From: Nannocystis pusilla
GTDB lineage: Bacteria; Myxococcota_A; Polyangia; Nannocystales; Nannocystaceae
Direction of reading: 5' to 3'
NCBI RefSeq assembly: GCF_026626665.1
Contig: NZ_JAPNKE010000002.1
Location: 6,487,168 to 6,551,167, forward strand
DNA length: 64,000 nucleotides
Numbering within the stretch: position 1 is the stretch's first letter; each line of letters opens with the position of its first letter. The notes below the pieces were generated by a model. That model was not told where the DNA came from and ran no database searches. It worked only from the letters and a program-made list of their open reading frames with translations. This document shows positions 48,833 to 57,880 of this stretch, one piece after another. The position numbers and the translations under genes were made by a program.

Positions 48833-49378
48833 TCAATCGAAGCAGACCTCGGCGGACGGCTGACAGTACTCGACCCAGGCCGCCGGGTCGGCGCACTCCG
48901 GCGTGAAGGCGATCAGGCACGCCTCGAAGAACTCGCGCGGCTTCAGCACGCAGTCGACGATCTCCGCGTAGCCGGGCGGCCGGGTCTGCGAGCGCCACTG
49001 CCAGCGCACGTCGTCGGTCCCCTGGCCGCGGGGGATCAGCCGGTGCAGCGCGCACGGCCCGTCGCACCGCGCCACCTCGATCACCCCGGTCGTCCGGTCG
49101 TACAGGGCAGCCAGCGCGCACATGCCCTCGGGGCCAGCCGCCTCGCAGCCGCCCATACAGTCCCAGCGCGAGCACAGCGGGTTGTCGAGGCACGCGAACA
49201 GCCCCTCCGCCACATACGGCCCGCCCCCCGCCGGCTCCTCGCTCGTCTCGTCCGCCGCGCTCGTCGTCGCGGGGCCTTCTGCACCCGTCGTCGACGTCGA
49301 GCCCTCGCTCGCGCTCTCCCCCGGCCGTTCGCCGCACCCGCTCCACAGCGCCAGGCCGACCAGAAAATGACGCCCCAT
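48833..49378 (-). CDS. Small Cys-rich lipoprotein
   Basis: A 181-residue protein with lipobox LVGLALWSGC, a ~35-residue Ser/Thr/Glu linker and a domain with eight cysteines, several paired closely (CLDNPLCSRWDCMGGC, CDGPCALH, CVLKPREFFEAC, CADP, CQPSAEVC). This suggests a compact disulfide-rich extracellular fold. No family recognised. ATG 49378 was chosen since upstream residues are basic junk. Confidence 0.8.
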   Translation of the reverse strand: MGRHFLVGLALWSGCGERPGESASEGSTSTTGAEGPATTSAADETSEEPAGGGPYVAEGLFACLDNPLCSRWDCMGGCEAAGPEGMCALAALYDRTTGVIEVARCDGPCALHRLIPRGQGTDDVRWQWRSQTRPPGYAEIVDCVLKPREFFEACLIAFTPECADPAAWVEYCQPSAEVCFD

Positions 49379-49545
49379 GCTCCCACCATAGCCGCCGGCC
49401 GCCGGCCTCGCGCGTCGCGTCCGATCGCGGTACGAGCGTCGCGCGCATTCGCACGCGGGGCGCGCCGCGACGTCGCCGCCTGCTGCAGGCATCATGCGCC
49501 GGTGACCGCCCCCAGCTCCGCCAGATCGGTGCGACCCTGGTCCTC

Positions 49546-49878
49546 GTGCTGCCCGACTCGGGCCCCAGCATCGGCGCCGTCGACGACGCCATCCAGCTCA
49601 TCGGCGACGCCTCCGCCGTCGACGCCGACACCGTCGTCGTCCCGGTCGCCCGCCTGCACCCCGACTTCCTGGTCCTGCGCACCCGCATGGCCGGCGAGTT
49701 CGCCCAGAAGTTCGTCACCTACCGCCGCCGCCTCGTCCTCCTCGGCGACCTCTCGCTCGCCCTCATCGACAGCGACGCCCTCCGCGACTACGTGCGCGAG
49801 GCCAACCGCGGCGACGACGTGTGGTTCTTCGCCGACTGGCCCGAGCTCGAGCGCCGCCTCGCCGGCGAGGCCGACTGA
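49546..49878 (+). CDS. DUF4180 protein
   Basis: About 110 residues: DDAIQLIGDASAVDADTVVV, LHPDFLVLRTRMAGEFAQKF, YRRRLVLLGDLSLALIDSDA, LRDYVREANRGDDVWFFADW. These match the DUF4180 order (dF..L.tg.AGe..QKf..Y, EsNrG). Function unknown; some members occur beside regulators. The start is uncertain: GTG 49546 is used, but the frame remains open upstream (QLRQIGATLVL) and a few N-terminal residues may be missing. The stop overlaps the first unit of the tandem repeat. Confidence 0.82.
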   Translation: MLPDSGPSIGAVDDAIQLIGDASAVDADTVVVPVARLHPDFLVLRTRMAGEFAQKFVTYRRRLVLLGDLSLALIDSDALRDYVREANRGDDVWFFADWPELERRLAGEAD

Positions 49879-50121
49879 GCGGCCGACTGCCCACAATCCT
49901 CCGTGAACGGACGCCGGCGCGGGCCTTGATGCGCCGCGCGCCGTCGACGACCCGGGCTGAGCGGCCGACTGCCCACAATCCTCCGTGAACGGACGCCGGC
50001 GCGGGCCTTGATGCGCCGCCACCGACGACGACCCGGGCTGAGCGGCCGACTGCCCACAATCCTCCGTGAACGGACGCCGGCGCGGGCCTTGATGCGCCGC
50101 GCGCCGTCGACGACCCGGGCT
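49877..50121. repeat. Three tandem copies of an ~82-bp repeat
   Basis: Units begin GAGCGGCCGACTGCCCACAA at 49877, 49959 and 50040 (82, 81 and 82 bases) and end GACGACCCGGGCT; a partial fourth GAGCGGCCG starts at 50122. Units 1 and 3 are identical; unit 2 differs only in ~10 bases near its end. The array starts within the stop codon of the DUF4180 gene. No coding sense. Confidence 0.9.
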
Positions 50122-51008
50122 GAGCGGCCGCGCCGCCGACTCCGCGCGCCTCGCTCGAGCGCGACGCGTGCGACGAAAGCACGCCGTCATCGGCCTCGAT
50201 GCGTCGAGCCGCGCCATCCGCTCCGAGAGCCGAGCATTCTGCACCGGGTGGCAATCGACGCCGCCCCGCGCGGTGCCACGATTCGGCCCCGCTCGCACTC
50301 ATGACATTCGCGGCCTGGCCGCATTCGTGGAGCCGCCGTTCCCCGCACGACACGCTCGACCGCGGCTCGGAGCCTCGCCGACGCCGCGCCCGCGGGCGGC
50401 CGCACGCGCAGGCTCGATCGCGTGCCCGCTGGCGCACGCGCGGCCACGCCCGCGGACAAGCCTCACGACCCGCCGAGCTGTCGCGCGTGATCTCGATCGC
50501 CGTCTCGTGATGCGATCGCAGCGTTGTCGCGGTCGGATCTCGAGACCACGAGTTTTGCCGCCTACGCGCGCCGGATCGGCGTCCGCGTGGCCCGGATCTG
50601 GTGCGGCTGTCTGGCCGTCCGGGAGCGTCGGTGGTGTCGTCGCTCGCGCCTTCCGCTCCGGACACGTCCGCGTCGTCGTCGTCGCTGGCAGCTTCGGTCT
50701 CGGCGGTGTCTTCGGCGCCGGTGGAATCCGCGTCGTTCGGGTCGGACCCGTGCTCGCCGTCAGCGTTGGATTCTTCGGAGTCAGCGTCGTCTTCGTCCTG
50801 TTCCGCCAATCACGGCCGCACGCACGCCATCGACGGGCCTCCCGGCGCCGCGCGAATCACCGCACTGCCCATCCCTCCCCGACCCCTCTCGTGTCGGCAA
50901 TCGCCTCACATCCTGGCGATCCCAGCCATATCTTCCCGCGATTTTTGTCACGGCCGCAACGCGCCTCCTCCCGTCGCATCGCCCCGCGTCGTGCTCTAAC
51001 CGCCTTGC
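50122..51008. other. Long region without a supported gene
   Basis: About 890 bases after the tandem repeat. A minus-strand frame from a TTG at 50809 encodes ~60 very acidic residues (many Asp/Glu/Ser) with good codon bias but turns Arg-rich near 50620 and lacks a credible start; it may be a relic of a lipoprotein linker. Nothing else is convincing. Confidence 0.5.
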
Positions 51009-52109
51009 ATGAGCAGCGCCCTCCTCTCCCCGATTCGCCTGCGCAACGGCCTCGTCGCGCGCAACCGCGTCTGGCTCGCCCCGCTGACCAATCAGCAGAG
51101 CCACGAAGACGGCGTCCTCTCGACCGCCGAGCAGCGGTGGCTCGAGCGGCGGGCGGAGGGCGGCTTCGGCGTCGTCGAGACCTGCGCCGCGCACGTCTCG
51201 CAGGACGGCCAGGGCTTCGACGGTCAGCTCGGCGTGTGGGGCGATCACCAGCTCCCGCGCCTGCGCGAGCTCGCCGCCGCGATCGCCCGGGCCGGCGCGC
51301 TCGGCCTCGTCCAGCTCTATCACGGCGGCGTGCGCTCGCCCTCGCGGCTGACCGGCCGGCAGCCGTGGAGCGCCAGCAGCTTCACCGAGGCGGGGCGGCC
51401 CGAATTCGAGGTCCCGCGCGCCGCCGAGGTGTCCGACATCGAGGCCGCGATCGACGCCTTCGAACAGGCCGCCCGTCGCACCGCCGCCGCCGGCTTCCAC
51501 GGCGTCGAGCTCCACGGCGCCCACGGCTACCTCCTCGGTCAATTCCTCAGCCGCACCATGAATCAGCGCACCGACGAATGGGGCGGCAGCTTCGCCGATC
51601 GCGCTCGCCTCATTCGCACCGTCGCTCGTCGGGTCCGCGCCGCCACCCCGGGGGATTTCCTCGTCGGTGCGCGGATCTCCCCCGAAGATTTCGGCTACGC
51701 CCGCGGCCTCGACCTCGACGAATCATTGCAGCTCGCCGCCTGGCTCGCCGAGGACGGCGTCGATTTCCTCCACGTCTCGCTGTGGGACAGCAAGAAGAAC
51801 ACCGCCAAGCGCCCCGACCAGCACCCTGTCCCGCTGTTCCGCGCGGCCCTGCCGAAAGACGTCCCGCTCGTCGTCGCCGGCGACATCTGGACCCGCGCCG
51901 AGGCCGAGGCCGAGCTCGAGCGCGGCGCCGACTTCGTCGCGCTCGGCAAGGTTGCGATCTTGAACCCCGACTGGCCGCAGCGCGCCGCCGACCCGTCGTA
52001 CCAGCCCGAGCGCGGCCCGCTGACTCCCGCCCAGCTGCACGACCTGGCGATCAGCGACGCCTTCGTCGACTACCTGCGCCGCTTCAAGACCATCGTGCGC
52101 GACGCGTGA
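51009..52109 (+). CDS. Old yellow enzyme family NADH:flavin oxidoreductase
   Basis: A 366-residue FMN TIM-barrel protein. It has LRNGLVARNRVWLAPLTNQQ, LVQLYHGGVRS, GFHGVELHGAHGYLLGQFLS, MNQRTDEWGGS and RISPEDFG, ending GDIWTRAEAEAELERGADFV and VALGKVAILNPDW. HGAHGYLL holds the paired active-site residues of the family. It should reduce activated C=C or nitro compounds using NAD(P)H. No signal peptide. It stands alone between a non-coding stretch and a small lipoprotein. Confidence 0.94.
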   Translation: MSSALLSPIRLRNGLVARNRVWLAPLTNQQSHEDGVLSTAEQRWLERRAEGGFGVVETCAAHVSQDGQGFDGQLGVWGDHQLPRLRELAAAIARAGALGLVQLYHGGVRSPSRLTGRQPWSASSFTEAGRPEFEVPRAAEVSDIEAAIDAFEQAARRTAAAGFHGVELHGAHGYLLGQFLSRTMNQRTDEWGGSFADRARLIRTVARRVRAATPGDFLVGARISPEDFGYARGLDLDESLQLAAWLAEDGVDFLHVSLWDSKKNTAKRPDQHPVPLFRAALPKDVPLVVAGDIWTRAEAEAELERGADFVALGKVAILNPDWPQRAADPSYQPERGPLTPAQLHDLAISDAFVDYLRRFKTIVRDA

Positions 52110-52298
52110 CCTCTCGGGTCGCGCGCGTCGGTTTCTCCGCATCCGCGGGCGCAGGCCCGCCGGCGCTTCCATCTCCGGCATCGCGGCGAACCGTCACCGG
52201 GTCCGTCGCGCTCCGGCGTGACCATGCCGCGTCGGCGCCCGCCACGACGACCATCCATTCGCCGAATAACCCGCGGCGCGCCTCGTCGACGGACCGGC

Positions 52299-52516
52299 AT
52301 GATGGTGCATCGAAGTGTGTATCGCGGACTCATGGCATGGACCTTGATGTGTGTCGGCGCGTGCGGCGACGACGGCGGCAGCGACCCGACCACGGAGGTC
52401 AGCGGATCGAGCCCGAGTGCCCGCGCACCCGCCACGACTACGGCGAGGAGGAAGTCTATTTCCTGGAGGGGCCCGGCCGCTTCTACGTCGGCTTCGCGTG
52501 CTTCCCCGACGCGTGA
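52299..52516 (+). CDS. Small lipoprotein (~72 residues), frameshifted
   Basis: The N-terminus MMVHRSVYRGLMAWTLMCVG followed by ACGDDGG is a lipoprotein signal with lipobox CVGAC. The downstream half reads credibly only in another frame (ECPRTRHDYGEEEVYFLEGP then GRFYVGFACFPDA, stop at 52516). The change lies near 52410-52425. It is short enough to be missed by routine annotation. Function unknown. Confidence 0.5.
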
Positions 52517-52761
52517 GCAGCGCCCCTCGGCACGCCGCAATTGTCGGGCCCGCGAGGCGCACTATCTCTCGTGACCGCCGAGGTGGGCCGCATCATCCCT
52601 GTCCGGTCGCCTCGCACCTGCGTCGACGCACGCGCGCCGCAAACCGCGTTCGCCTCGCAACTCGCCGATCGCTCTGCTATCCCCTCTCCTGGCTCGCGTT
52701 GCTCCGGGCCGCCTGCTTTGAGGCGCTTCCTCTGTTTTGCGCCGCGCGCCCATCCACCCCT

Positions 52762-54036
52762 ATGGCCGACTCGTCGCGTATCCTCCTCACCTCCTCGTTA
52801 TTGTTGTCGATGCAGGTGATGGCCTGCTCCGAGCCCGTCGCCGGCAGCGAGGGCGAGCCGACCCCCAGCGGCACCAGCACCGGCGACACCGACGACACGA
52901 CCACCACCACCGGCGACGCGCCCACCGGCACCAGCGGCGTGACCACGGGCCCCGGCGAGGCGACCGCGACGACGACCGGCGGCACCTCGACCACCGGCGA
53001 GGACGTCATGCCCGAGCCCGAGGTGTGGGACGGCGAGAAGCTGCCGTGGGAGGAATTCGGCCGCTGGAGCTGGGTCCCCTTCCCCGACTCGCAGTGTCGC
53101 GACGGCAGCAGCACGGGGATCTGGCTGCGCTACGGCAAGGGCCCGGGCCTCGCCATCTTCTTCGAGGGCGGCGGCGCCTGCTTCAACGCCCTGACCTGCG
53201 CCAACAACGACGCGAGCTTCGACCACACCTGGGCGTTCGGGTGGGACGGCATGGGGCTCTTCGACGCCGAATGGACCGACAACCCGATCCACGACTGGAA
53301 CATCGTCTACGTCCCCTACTGCACCGGCGACGTGCACGCCGGCAATCGCACCGACGTCGAGGTCCCCGGCGTCGAGGGTGTGCAGAAGTTCGTCGGCTAC
53401 CGCAACGTCACCGCCTACCTCGACCGCATCGTCCCGACCTTCGAGGCCGCGCCCAACGTGCTCGTCACCGGCGTGAGCGCCGGGGGCTTCGGCGCCGGCA
53501 TCCATTACGACCGGATCGCCCGCGCCTTCCCCGACGCGCGCGTCACCCTGCTCGACGACTCCGGCCCGCCGCTCGCCAACGACGTGCTCGCGCCGTGCCT
53601 GCAGCAGCAGTGGAACGACCTGTGGGGCCTCGAGGACGCCCTGCCGGCGGACTGCGACGACTGCTTCCCCAGCGCCGGCGGCGGCCTCGTCAACCTCGCC
53701 CGCTACCTCGGCGAGAAGCACCCGAAGCAGCACCTCGGCCTCGTCTCCTCCACGCAGGACGTGACGATCCGCTTCTTCTTCGGCTACGGCGAGGACGAGT
53801 GCATGCCGAAGACCATCAACGTCCCCGCCGGCGAGTTCGAGGCCGGCCTCGTCGACCTGCGCGACCACTACGTCGCCGAGCCCGCCGGCGTGTGGAGCAC
53901 CTACTTCGTCGGCGGCAGCGGCGACCACGTGTGGACGGTCGGCACCCCCTTCTCCAACACCTACGTCCAGGGCGTCCGCTTCGTCGACTGGTTCGCCGAC
54001 CTCCTCGCCGGCGAGGCCGGTCACGTCGGCCCGTGA
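52762..54036 (+). CDS. Pectinacetylesterase-family lipoprotein
   Basis: A 424-residue protein with lipobox LSMQVMAC, a ~65-residue Thr/Gly/Asp linker and a hydrolase domain: AIFFEGGGACFN (oxyanion region), VYVPYCTGDVHAG, VLVTGVSAGGFGAGIHYD (nucleophile Ser in GxSxGG), LLDDSGPPL and GGSGDHVWTV (catalytic His). This order is that of plant and bacterial pectinacetylesterases/Notum-like carboxylesterases. It probably deacylates polysaccharide or lipid substrates outside the cell. The CxxC in LPADCDDCFPSAGGG is typical of the family. Confidence 0.92.
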   Translation: MADSSRILLTSSLLLSMQVMACSEPVAGSEGEPTPSGTSTGDTDDTTTTTGDAPTGTSGVTTGPGEATATTTGGTSTTGEDVMPEPEVWDGEKLPWEEFGRWSWVPFPDSQCRDGSSTGIWLRYGKGPGLAIFFEGGGACFNALTCANNDASFDHTWAFGWDGMGLFDAEWTDNPIHDWNIVYVPYCTGDVHAGNRTDVEVPGVEGVQKFVGYRNVTAYLDRIVPTFEAAPNVLVTGVSAGGFGAGIHYDRIARAFPDARVTLLDDSGPPLANDVLAPCLQQQWNDLWGLEDALPADCDDCFPSAGGGLVNLARYLGEKHPKQHLGLVSSTQDVTIRFFFGYGEDECMPKTINVPAGEFEAGLVDLRDHYVAEPAGVWSTYFVGGSGDHVWTVGTPFSNTYVQGVRFVDWFADLLAGEAGHVGP

Positions 54037-54047
54037 CCGCGTGCCCC

Positions 54048-54079
54048 ATCGGACATGCTCGATCGGACATGCCCGAAGG
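54048..54079. repeat. Two tandem dispersed-motif copies after the esterase gene
   Basis: ATCGGACATGCTCG is immediately followed by ATCGGACATGCCCGAAGGA, two adjacent members of the GGACATG family within 45 bases of the esterase stop codon. Confidence 0.55.
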
Positions 54080-54244
54080 ATCACCCCCTGTAGGCGACTT
54101 CTCCACCCCTCGGTGACCGTCCGACCGCTCCCGCCGCGGCCGCGACGTCGCACCTGACCCGCGCGGCGCGGCGGAGTCGCCGCCGGCTCGCGAGAATCGC
54201 CTGAGCCCTGTCGGATGGCCGGGCGCATCTGCTACAGCAGGGCG

Positions 54245-54908
54245 ATGATCGACCTCTACACCGCAGCCACGCCCAACGGGCACAAGGTCTCGATCGCGCT
54301 CGAGGAGATGGCCCTCCCTTACGAGGTCCACGCGCTCTCGCTCACCCGCGGCGACCAGAAGCAGCCGGAGTTCCTCGCCATCAACCCCAACGGCCGGATC
54401 CCCGCGATCGTCGACCGCGACGCCGGCGGCTTCGCGGTGTTCGAGTCGGGCGCGATCCTCATCTACCTGGCCGAGAAGACAGGTCAGTTCCTGCCCGCCG
54501 ACGTGCGCGCGCAGCCGCGTGATCCAGTGGCTCATGTTCCAGATGGGCGGCGTCGGCCCGATGATGGGCCAGGCCAACGTCTTCTTCCGCTACGCGCCGG
54601 AGAAGATCCCCTACGCCATCGGCCGCTACCAGCGCGAGGTCCGGCGCCTGTTCGAGGTGCTCGACAAGCGGCTCGGCGAGGCCGAGTACCTCGGCGGCGA
54701 CTACTCGATCGCCGACATGGCGACCTGGCCGTGGGTCCGCGGCCACGACTGGGCCGGCGTCGGCGTCGACGGCCTGGACAACCTCCAGCGCTGGCTCCGC
54801 GACATCGGCGAGCGCCCCGCCGTGCTCCGCGGCCGCAACGTCCCGCCCTCCGAGCCGCAGCCGACCGACGACAAGCTGAAGGACATCCGCGACAAGCTGC
54901 TCGTGTGA
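54245..54908 (+). CDS. Glutathione S-transferase (YfcG-like), frameshifted
   Basis: The N-terminal thioredoxin-like domain is IDLYTAATPNGHKVSIALEE, NPNGRIPAIVDRDAGG, FESGAILIYLAEKTG (Nu/YfcG-class pattern: Thr and Asn near the active site rather than Tyr/Ser). The C-terminal helical domain resumes after a frame change at 54505-54513: IQWLMFQMGGVGPMMGQANV, YLGGDYSIADMATWPWVRGH. The break is the loss of one GC dinucleotide in GTGCGCGCGCAGC; restoring it yields DVRARSRVIQW and a 221-residue protein. ATG 54245. Confidence 0.88.
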
Positions 54909-54924
54909 GCGCCTCCTATGGCCT

Positions 54925-54954
54925 TTCGGACATGTTCATGAAAACATGTCCGAA
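54925..54954. terminator. Perfect hairpin between convergent GST and methyltransferase genes
   Basis: TTCGGACATGTT and AACATGTCCGAA pair over 12 bp around loop CATGAA; further GGC/GCC pairing extends the stem. It lies 17 bases after one stop and 9 bases before the other. It belongs to the GACATGTCC family. Confidence 0.7.
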
Positions 54955-54962
54955 GCGCCACC

Positions 54963-56534
54963 TCAAGCCAACCCGTACAGCGCGTCGACCAGCGCGTCGA
55001 GGGCCGGCGCGACCGAGGCGTCGCCGGCGGTCCAGCGGTCGACCAGCCCGACGATCTCCGCCGCGACCGCGCGGTCCCACTCGTACGGCGCCGGGATCGG
55101 CAGCCCGCGCAGCTGGCGGGGCCCGATCCGCAGGTACCCGCGGGCCAGGCGGTCGCCGCCGTGGACGTGCTGATAATAGTCGTCCAGCGCGCGACTGTGA
55201 AGGATCGCCGCCAGCACCCGCAGGTCGGCCGGCCACCAGCAGATCGTCGTCGACTTGCCGGCCAGGACCTCGCCGCGGGCGTCGATCGTCGCCTCGAGCG
55301 AGCGCGTCATCCCGGCCACGATCAGCTTCGGCGTGCGCGCCTGGGCCAGGCGGCGCGGCGGCAGCCGCTCGGGCGCCGCGATCACCGGGCGGAGGAAGCT
55401 GCGTCCGAGGTAGCGCAGCGGCGTCTTGCCCCACAGCTCGGCGCAGCGGTCGATGGTCCCGCTGTTGACCACGCGCAGGCCGACCTCGCCCTCGACGATG
55501 AGCTCGGCGATCGCGTAGGCCTCGGCGACCGTGGCCGCGCCCCACACCTGGGCCAGCTCGCCGAGCGGCTGGCCGACCGCGCGCATGTGGGCCACGCAGG
55601 CCGCGTCGCCGCGCCCGGAGATCGGCCACGGCCCCTCGGACAGACCTGTCCCCAAGGACATCTCCTCACCGTCGCCGGCTCCGCGCGCCAGCGTCGGCGG
55701 CGGCGCCTCGCCGGCCCCGCGGCGGGCCACGAACGCCAGCGGATAGACCCCGGCGGCGAACGGCGGCGCCTCGCTGAGGTCGTACAGCGCCAGCACCCGG
55801 GCCTCGCGCGTGAGCAGCCGGCGGGCCGCCGCCGCGTAGTCGGCCGAGGCCAGCTTGTTCGGCACCACCAGCGCCAGGTGCCCGCCCGGCGCGCACAGCC
55901 GCAGGCCGAGCTCGATGAACACGCAGAACAGGTCCCAGTTGCCGCGCGCCGCCTCGAAGCGGCCGGCGCAGTGGCGGCGCAGCGCCGCGTGGTGGCGCGT
56001 CATCGCCTCGGCGTCGACGTAGGGCGGATTGCCGAGCACCGCGTCGAAGCCTTCGGCCGCCGCCGGGAACTCGGCCGCCCACACGAACGGCGGGCCCGCC
56101 TCGGCCGGCGCGTCGGCCCCTAGCAGCGCGTTGCCCACCTTGATGTTCTCGGACATGTCCTCGGGGACAGCCTCGGCCAGCTCGGCCACCGCCGCGCGCG
56201 CCAGCAGGGCCGCCGCCGGATCGACGTCGACCCCGAAGATCGACGCGCGCAGCAGCGCCAGCCGCTCCTCGGCCCCCCACGCCGCACCTGTCTCTCGGGC
56301 CATCTGCTCGCCGCGGCCCAGCAGCGCCCGCGCCGCCGCGATCAGGAACGCCCCCGCGCCGCACGCCGGGTCGACCACTCGCACCGTCGCCGTCGTCGGC
56401 GCGGCCGCCAGCGCCCGTCCGAGCGCGTCGCCCACCAGCCGATCCACCAGCGGCGCCGGCGTGTAGAACACCCCGTCGCGCTTGCGCCGGGCCGGGTCCA
56501 GGCCGCGCTCGTGCGCCCGCGCGGCCTCGTTCAT
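54963..56534 (-). CDS. Eco57I/TaqI-type adenine-specific DNA methyltransferase
   Basis: A 523-residue protein. GVFYTPAPLVDRLVG starts the N-domain, VVDPACGAGAFLIAAARALL is motif I (AdoMet), AVLGNPPYVDAE is the NPPY catalytic motif, and LALVVPNKLASADYA follows. The C-terminal ~250 residues form a TaqI-like specificity domain (VAGMTRSLEATIDARGEVLA, LLVAGK-type GKSTTICWW, LRIGPRQLRGLPIP). No nuclease motif or neighbouring nuclease is seen, so it looks like an orphan methyltransferase. It contains two in-frame copies of the dispersed motif (55634-55665, 56148-56170). The ATG overlaps the upstream MFS gene stop (ATGA). Confidence 0.92.
   Translation of the reverse strand: MNEAARAHERGLDPARRKRDGVFYTPAPLVDRLVGDALGRALAAAPTTATVRVVDPACGAGAFLIAAARALLGRGEQMARETGAAWGAEERLALLRASIFGVDVDPAAALLARAAVAELAEAVPEDMSENIKVGNALLGADAPAEAGPPFVWAAEFPAAAEGFDAVLGNPPYVDAEAMTRHHAALRRHCAGRFEAARGNWDLFCVFIELGLRLCAPGGHLALVVPNKLASADYAAAARRLLTREARVLALYDLSEAPPFAAGVYPLAFVARRGAGEAPPPTLARGAGDGEEMSLGTGLSEGPWPISGRGDAACVAHMRAVGQPLGELAQVWGAATVAEAYAIAELIVEGEVGLRVVNSGTIDRCAELWGKTPLRYLGRSFLRPVIAAPERLPPRRLAQARTPKLIVAGMTRSLEATIDARGEVLAGKSTTICWWPADLRVLAAILHSRALDDYYQHVHGGDRLARGYLRIGPRQLRGLPIPAPYEWDRAVAAEIVGLVDRWTAGDASVAPALDALVDALYGLA
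55634..55665. repeat. In-frame dispersed motif copy in methyltransferase gene
   Basis: CCTCGGACAGACCTGTCCCC then AAGGACATCTCC; on the coding strand it gives Glu-Met-Ser-Leu-Gly-Thr-Gly-Leu-Ser-Glu-Gly with TTG, ACA and GGT codons. It falls in a linker between the catalytic and specificity domains. Confidence 0.5.
56148..56170. repeat. In-frame dispersed motif copy in methyltransferase gene (second)
   Basis: CTCGGACATGTCCTCGGGGA; coding strand reads Val-Pro-Glu-Asp-Met-Ser-Glu-Asn, in a loop shortly before the NPPY motif. Confidence 0.5.
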
Positions 56535-57795
56535 GCCGGCGATCCCGGGCGCGTGACCGCCAGCAGCACCAGCGCGGCCGCCAGCGCCAGGCCGGCGCCG
56601 ATCGAGAACGCCGCCTGGGGCCCGAGCGCCGCCCAGAACACCCCGAACAGCAGGCTCGCCGGCAGCGCCGCCAGGCCGACCGCCGCGTGGTAGAGCCCGA
56701 ACGCCGCGCCCCGCTGCGCGCTCGGCGTGAGGTCGGCGACCAGCGCCTTGGCTGCCCCTTCGGTCAGGCCGAAGTACAGCCCGTAGACCAGCAAGAGCCC
56801 CCACAATTGCCAGGCCGCGTCGGCGTGCGCGAGCCCGAGGTAGACCAGCGCGTACAGGCTCCAGCCGCCGAGGATCGCCGCGCGGCGCCCGATCCGGTCG
56901 GCCAGCAGCCCCCCGGCACGCTGCTCGCCATCTTCGCCAGGTGCAGCGCCACCCACAGCGCGATCAGCTGCCCGAGCCCGTGGCCGAACCGCTCGTGCGC
57001 GTAGAGCAGCAGGAACAGGTCGCTGCTGTTGCCGAGGGCGAACAGCGCCGCCGCGGCCACGAACCCGTACAGGCGGCGCGGCAGCCCCTCCGCGCCCGCC
57101 CCCGGCCCGCTCGTCGGCGCCGCCGCCGGCACGATCTCGCGCACCGCGAACACGATCACCGCCACCGCCAGGAGCCCCGGCACCAGCGCCGCCGCGAACA
57201 CGATCCGCAGCGCCGCCAGCTCCTCCTCCGCCGGGATCGCCGCGTCGCCGCGCCAGAACCCGTAGCCGAGCAGCACATGCAGCAGCGCCAGCGCCAGCAG
57301 CGGCCCCAGCACCGCGCCGGCGTGGTCCATCGCCCGGTGGAACGAGAACGCCAGCCCGCGCCGCGCGGCCGGCACCGCGTCGGCGATCAGCGCGTCGCGG
57401 GGGCTGGTGCGGACGCCCTTGCCGACGCGATCGACGAACTTCAGGGCGATCGCGTGGCCGCCGGTGGTCGCCAGCGAGAACAGCGGGCGCGCCAGCGTCG
57501 ACAGCCCGTAGCCGGCCACGATCAGCGCCTTGCGCTTGCCGAGCCGGTCGCTGACGCGGCCCGACACCAGCTTGAGCAGGCTCGCGGTCGCCTCGGCGAG
57601 GCCCTCCATCAGCCCCAGCGTCACCGCCGCCGTGTCGGCCGGCACCAGCCCGGCCACGAACACCGGCAGGAGCGGACTTATCATCTCGCTCGACAGGTCC
57701 GTGAGCAGGCTGACCACCCCGACCGCGAGCACGTTGCCGCGGACCACCGCGCCCCATCCGGGCGGGGGCGCGGGCGACCTGGGGTCTTCGCTCAC
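56531..57795 (-). CDS. MFS transporter, frameshifted
   Basis: About 421 residues with twelve membrane segments after correction. The N-half has LLTDLSSEMISPLLPVFVAG, SGRVSDRLGKRKALIVAGYG (motif A) and GVRTSPRDALIADAV. The C-half has LLADRIGRRAAILGGWSLYA (second motif A) and GLYFGLTEGAAKALVADLTP. The frame changes at a run of six Cs on the + strand (56909-56914), where one base is missing. The TDxSSEMI signature is shared with a poorly characterised MFS group. GTG start at 57795. The stop overlaps the methyltransferase ATG, so the two are coupled. Confidence 0.87.
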
Positions 57796-57860
57796 CCGGC
57801 CAGTTTACCCACGCCCGCCCGACTGTGCTACCACTCCCGCGCGGCCGCTCGCTCGCACAT

Positions 57861-57880
57861 GCCCGGAGAGACATGTCCCA
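57861..57880. repeat. Dispersed motif copy containing the rpe start codon
   Basis: GCCCGGAGAGACATGTCCCA: the ATG of ACATGTCC is the initiation codon of rpe (57873) and the preceding GGAGAGAC would be its ribosome-binding site. Confidence 0.6.

Noticed and set aside
49877..50121. Tandem repeat considered as a CRISPR array
   Set aside because: Units are contiguous without unique spacers and no cas genes are present.
50521..50809. Acidic minus-strand frame (many Asp/Glu)
   Set aside because: It only has a TTG start directly after a stop, no signal peptide, and becomes Arg-rich downstream; insufficient for a gene call.
52798..54228. Long minus-strand open frame over the pectinacetylesterase-like gene
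   Set aside because: Antisense shadow; the plus strand has the GxSxGG nucleophile, lipobox and linker.
54963..57795. Methyltransferase locus considered as a restriction-modification or BREX-like system
   Set aside because: There is no nuclease, helicase, phosphatase or specificity partner nearby; the only coupled gene is an MFS transporter.
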